Positions 6,048 to 8,470 of a DNA stretch of 8,470 nucleotides are shown one piece after another. Source of the stretch: Tannerella sp. (lineage in GTDB: Bacteria; Bacteroidota; Bacteroidia; Bacteroidales; Tannerellaceae); contig JAITHS010000105.1 of assembly GCA_031279875.1 (NCBI GenBank), positions 1 through 8,470 on the forward strand. The letters are read 5' to 3'. The position numbers were made by a program, and so were the translations under genes. Position 1 is the stretch's first letter; every line of letters starts with the position of its first letter. The notes below the pieces were generated by a model. That model was not told the origin of the DNA and made no database searches. It saw nothing but the letters and a program-made list of their open reading frames with translations.

Positions 6048-6806
6048 ATGGTACCCGAAATGGAAAAAAATAAAATACTAAGAACCGAAGATTTAGTTAA
6101 GAAATATCGTAACAGGACAGTAGTTAATCACGTGTCAGTCAACGTAAAACAGGGCGAAATCGTGGGTTTGCTCGGCCCTAACGGAGCCGGTAAAACGACT
6201 ACTTTTTACATGACCGTAGGACTTGTTACGCCTAACAATGGGAAAATTTTTCTTGACGACCTTGATATTACCGAATTTCCTGTCTATAAACGTGCACGTC
6301 AGGGCATTGGCTATCTGGCGCAGGAAGCGTCGGTATTCCGCAAGATGACGGTCGAAGATAATATCCGCGCAGTACTTGAAATGACCGATAAACCGAAAGA
6401 TTATCAGCATGAAAAGATTGAAAGCCTGATAGAAGAGTTTGGTTTGCAAAAGGTGCGTAAAAATCTCGGCGACAGGCTTTCCGGCGGCGAGCGCAGAAGG
6501 GTTGAAATAGCGCGTTGCCTCGCCATTGACCCTAAATTTATAATGCTCGACGAGCCGTTTGCCGGCGTTGACCCGATAGCCGTTCAGGACATCCAAACAA
6601 TCGTAGGACGCCTCAAACACAAGAATATCGGCATTCTCATTACCGACCACAACGTTCATGAGACGTTGAGCATAACCGATCGCGCATACCTCCTTTTCGA
6701 GGGAAAAGTATTGTTTCAAGGCACTGCCGAAGAACTCGCCGCAAACGCTATTGTTCGCGAGAAATATCTCGGTCGCGATTTTGAGTTGAGACGGAAAAGT
6801 TTATAA
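6048..6806 (+). CDS. lptB: LptB, ATPase of the lipopolysaccharide-export ABC transporter
   Basis: 252 residues, close to the usual LptB length of about 240. It is an ABC ATPase with Walker A GPNGAGKT (43-50), Q-loop Q92 in [10 protein letters not shown], signature LSGGERRR (144-151), Walker B FIMLDEP with catalytic E169, D-loop AGVD and switch H201 (ITDHNVHE). The [17 protein letters not shown] and [16 protein letters not shown] blocks are characteristic of LptB rather than of amino-acid importers. LptB binds LptF/LptG at the inner face of the cytoplasmic membrane and powers extraction of LPS into the Lpt bridge. Two in-frame starts exist (6048 and 6060). The second gives [16 protein letters not shown] and fits the family N-terminus better, because LptB usually has only a few residues before the LRTE-like block. 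The gene stands alone behind its own promoter. Its stop codon overlaps the end of the convergent sigma-factor gene by 6 bp. Confidence 0.95.
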   Translation: MVPEMEKNKILRTEDLVKKYRNRTVVNHVSVNVKQGEIVGLLGPNGAGKTTTFYMTVGLVTPNNGKIFLDDLDITEFPVYKRARQGIGYLAQEASVFRKMTVEDNIRAVLEMTDKPKDYQHEKIESLIEEFGLQKVRKNLGDRLSGGERRRVEIARCLAIDPKFIMLDEPFAGVDPIAVQDIQTIVGRLKHKNIGILITDHNVHETLSITDRAYLLFEGKVLFQGTAEELAANAIVREKYLGRDFELRRKSL

Positions 6807-7337
6807 GGGACTTCTTACTACGAATTTTTTTCGTAATGTTTCAATGGCTTTGCGGAGGTGAATATCAACGGTTGTTACGGTGATGCCCATACGGTCGGCG
6901 ATGTCTTTACGCGACAGTCCGTCGTGCCAGCGCAGTTGATAGACTTCACGCTGTCGGTCGGGCAGGTCGGCGGCATAGCGTTGAAGCAGGTTGAGCATTT
7001 TTTCTTTTTCTTCGGAGTGGTCGGGAGTGTCGGCAAGGAGGTCGTGGTCGTTGGACAAGCGCTCGAAAACGGCGTTGTTGACTTTGCGGCGGATGTAATC
7101 GATTACCGTACCGCGCGCTATTGAATAGAGGTAGTTTTGCAGCGATACGACAACGGTTTTGCGGCTGTTTTGCCATAGTTTGACGAATATATCTTGTGTC
7201 AGTTCCTGCGCATCTTCTTCGGACGTAATATTCTGTTTCACAAAGCAATAGACAGCCCGCCAATGCTTTCGGAAAATATTGTCGAAAGCCGTATAGTCGC
7301 CGTTTTGCATTTTTGTCGGTAATATTTCGTCTTTCAT
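6801..7337 (-). CDS. ECF-type RNA polymerase sigma factor (FecI-like, Bacteroidota family)
   Basis: 178 residues, typical for an ECF sigma factor with only regions 2 and 4. Region 2 spans about 20-88 and includes [14 protein letters not shown] (42-55), the core-binding/-10 recognition part, and [14 protein letters not shown] (72-85). Region 4 spans about 118-172, with [26 protein letters not shown] and the recognition helix [16 protein letters not shown]. It should direct RNA polymerase to a small regulon, in this phylum often a SusC/SusD-type outer-membrane uptake locus, under control of a FecR anti-sigma factor. The adjacent gene starting at 7454 encodes such a FecR, but it is transcribed divergently, not downstream in the same direction as is usual. 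The 3' end overlaps lptB tail to tail, so any terminator must lie inside lptB. Confidence 0.93.
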   Translation of the reverse strand: MKDEILPTKMQNGDYTAFDNIFRKHWRAVYCFVKQNITSEEDAQELTQDIFVKLWQNSRKTVVVSLQNYLYSIARGTVIDYIRRKVNNAVFERLSNDHDLLADTPDHSEEKEKMLNLLQRYAADLPDRQREVYQLRWHDGLSRKDIADRMGITVTTVDIHLRKAIETLRKKFVVRSPL

Positions 7338-7453
7338 TATATGATATTAAAGTGCAAAAATACATATTTTTTTCGGGAATAAAAAAACATCGGCAGATAT
7401 AATAGTTTTTTTGCATATTTACGACTATATGAGAAATTACCGACAAAAAAACG
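7338..7453. promoter_or_regulatory. Divergent sigma/anti-sigma intergenic region
   Basis: This AT-rich 116-bp gap must hold the promoters for both the sigma-factor gene (minus) and the fecR-like gene (plus). On the plus strand I see no TAnnTTTG box; the nearest thing is a T-run ending in TTTG at 7410-7413. The fecR promoter may therefore be weak or use an alternative sigma factor, possibly the neighbouring ECF factor itself, but that is inference. Confidence 0.5.
7355..7362 (-). promoter_or_regulatory. Candidate -7 box for the sigma-factor gene
   Basis: The minus strand reads TATTTTTG, an exact TAnnTTTG match 17 bp before the sigma-factor start codon. The -33 region (about 7382-7385) is TTTT rather than TTTG, so the call is moderate. 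The leader would be only about 10 bases. Confidence 0.5.
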
Positions 7454-8470
7454 ATGAACATAGAACGTTACATATTGTTAATAAAAGGTTTCGAGGCAGG
7501 TGGACTGTCGGATATGGAACTGACGGAGCTGTTTAACATGCTTAACTCGCCGGAAGGTCTGGCGGAATACGACCGCTATCTTTCTCGACAGCAGGAAACG
7601 GACAGTCGGAATGGCGTTATTCCGCTTTGTCCGAACATTTCGGCTGAAACTATGCTGGCTAATATCCGACGGAAAACATCTCCGGAGATAATGCCTGACG
7701 CAACATCGCTTGATCACGGCTCGACATCGCTTGATCGCAACTCGACAGTGCGCATATATGCTCCAACGTTGCTGAAATATGCTGCCATAGCGTTGATACT
7801 TATACTTGCCGGCAGTCTGGCGTATATGATTATTGATTCGAAAATGCAAACTCCAAACAGCGATGTCGTTTTTGCCGTTGCGAAAGGAAATAAAGGGACG
7901 CTCAAAATGTCGGACGGCAGCGAGGTATGGCTTAACGCCGAAAGCAGTATCAAGTATAATGCTGTTTTTCAGAGAGAAATACAACTTGACGGCGAGGCGT
8001 ATCTGAATGTTGCTACAAACCCGAAGCGTCCGTTTACGGTTAAGACGGTATTCGGCGACGTGAAGGTTTACGGCACAAAGTTTGAAGTTACGGCTTACTC
8101 GCGTGATTCTGTTTTCGACGTGGCTTTATTAAAGGGATGCGTCGGCTTGGAGATACCGGGGCAAGAAAAGGTGATGCTCAAACCCGGACAGAAAGCGCGG
8201 TTTGACGTTCGTACCAACGAGCTGACGCTTATCGACATGGATATGCGCGACGCCGCACTGTGGCGACAGAATGAACTGCGACTCGATAATGCCGACAGCG
8301 AGACCCTGCGCCGCCGTATGTCGGCATGGTACAGCCTCGATATCAGTATCGAAACGAAACCGGCTATCGAGCCGAAGTATAACATGACCATCCGCCACGA
8401 AAGTTTTGAGGATATGATGGAATTAATCCGCAAAGTAACGCCGATAAAGTATGAAGTGAAAGGGAAGGAT
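7454..8470 (+). CDS. FecR-family anti-sigma factor (DUF4974 C-terminus), 3' end cut by the window
   Basis: An open frame of 339 codons runs from the ATG at 7454 (MNIERYILLIKGFEAGGLSD) to the window edge with no stop. Residues 1-105 form the cytoplasmic anti-sigma part, residues 108-127 (KYAAIALILILAG...) a single membrane helix, and residues 139-251 the periplasmic FecR domain: GTLKMSDGSEVWLNAESSIKY, then LDGEAYLNVATNPKRPFTVKT, VKVYGTKFEVTAY and LKPGQKARF. Residues from about 275 on match the DUF4974 domain (LRRRMSAWYSLDISIE, FEDMMELIRKVTPIKYEV). The protein is therefore nearly complete and probably ends just past the edge. FecR proteins hold the ECF sigma factor at the membrane and release it when a TonB-dependent receptor signals substrate. 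The expected partner is the sigma factor encoded divergently 116 bp away, and a SusC/SusD pair probably follows downstream. The linker before the helix has a 21-bp tandem duplication. Confidence 0.92.
   Translation, partial: MNIERYILLIKGFEAGGLSDMELTELFNMLNSPEGLAEYDRYLSRQQETDSRNGVIPLCPNISAETMLANIRRKTSPEIMPDATSLDHGSTSLDRNSTVRIYAPTLLKYAAIALILILAGSLAYMIIDSKMQTPNSDVVFAVAKGNKGTLKMSDGSEVWLNAESSIKYNAVFQREIQLDGEAYLNVATNPKRPFTVKTVFGDVKVYGTKFEVTAYSRDSVFDVALLKGCVGLEIPGQEKVMLKPGQKARFDVRTNELTLIDMDMRDAALWRQNELRLDNADSETLRRRMSAWYSLDISIETKPAIEPKYNMTIRHESFEDMMELIRKVTPIKYEVKGKD
7703..7744 (+). repeat. In-frame 21-bp tandem duplication in the fecR-like gene
   Basis: Two 21-bp units (7703-7723 and 7724-7744) share ACATCGCTTGATC at the start and CTCG at the end and encode TSLDHGS and TSLDRNS (residues 84-97). 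They sit in the presumably flexible cytoplasmic linker just before the membrane helix, and the reading frame is kept. Confidence 0.8.

Noticed and set aside
6135..6719. Minus-strand frame of 194 codons
   Set aside because: It is antisense to the core of lptB, where all ABC motifs are intact, so it is a shadow frame.
7478..7984. Minus-strand frame of 168 codons
   Set aside because: It is antisense to the fecR-like gene, which is open on the plus strand from 7454 to the edge with clear FecR and DUF4974 motifs.

Overview
The window looks like a piece of a Bacteroidota (probably Bacteroidales) chromosome. The evidence is an ECF sigma factor beside a FecR-type anti-sigma factor with the phylum's C-terminal domain (DUF4974), Bacteroides-type promoter boxes (TTTG, 19 bp, TAnnTTTG), A-rich leaders without clear Shine-Dalgarno sites, and Tat-exported lipoprotein oxidoreductases.

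Layout. Positions 1-214 are non-coding and hold a cluster of small perfect hairpins that looks like a palindromic repeat and probably also ends transcription of the genes to its right. Positions 215-5943 hold five tightly packed minus-strand genes, read from right to left: a Uma2-family nuclease-fold protein, a cytoplasmic Gfo/Idh/MocA oxidoreductase, a membrane-anchored tetraheme NapC/NrfH-like cytochrome fused to a formylglycine-generating-enzyme (FGE) fold domain, a Tat-lipoprotein Gfo/Idh/MocA oxidoreductase, and a Tat-lipoprotein TIM-barrel sugar isomerase/epimerase. The gaps are +21, -22, +40 and +11 bp, so this is most likely one operon. Positions 5944-6047 are a divergent promoter region with an A9T9 tract. 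Then come lptB (plus), an ECF sigma factor (minus, overlapping the lptB end by 6 bp), a 116-bp divergent intergenic region, and a fecR-like gene (plus) that runs off the right edge.

How the genes may work together. The two oxidoreductases and the isomerase resemble gene sets that oxidise, epimerise and re-reduce sugars or glycosides (for example the 3-keto-glycoside type of chemistry). What stands out is the multiheme cytochrome-FGE fusion inside this set, which suggests that extracytoplasmic sugar redox chemistry is wired to the quinone pool. This is inference. The FGE domain lacks the active-site cysteine pair of true FGE, and the first heme motif has His where NrfH has Met, so neither half of the fusion should be assumed to do the textbook job. 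lptB is a housekeeping lipopolysaccharide-export gene. The sigma/FecR pair is probably the regulatory front end of a TonB-dependent (SusC/SusD-like) uptake locus lying beyond position 8470.
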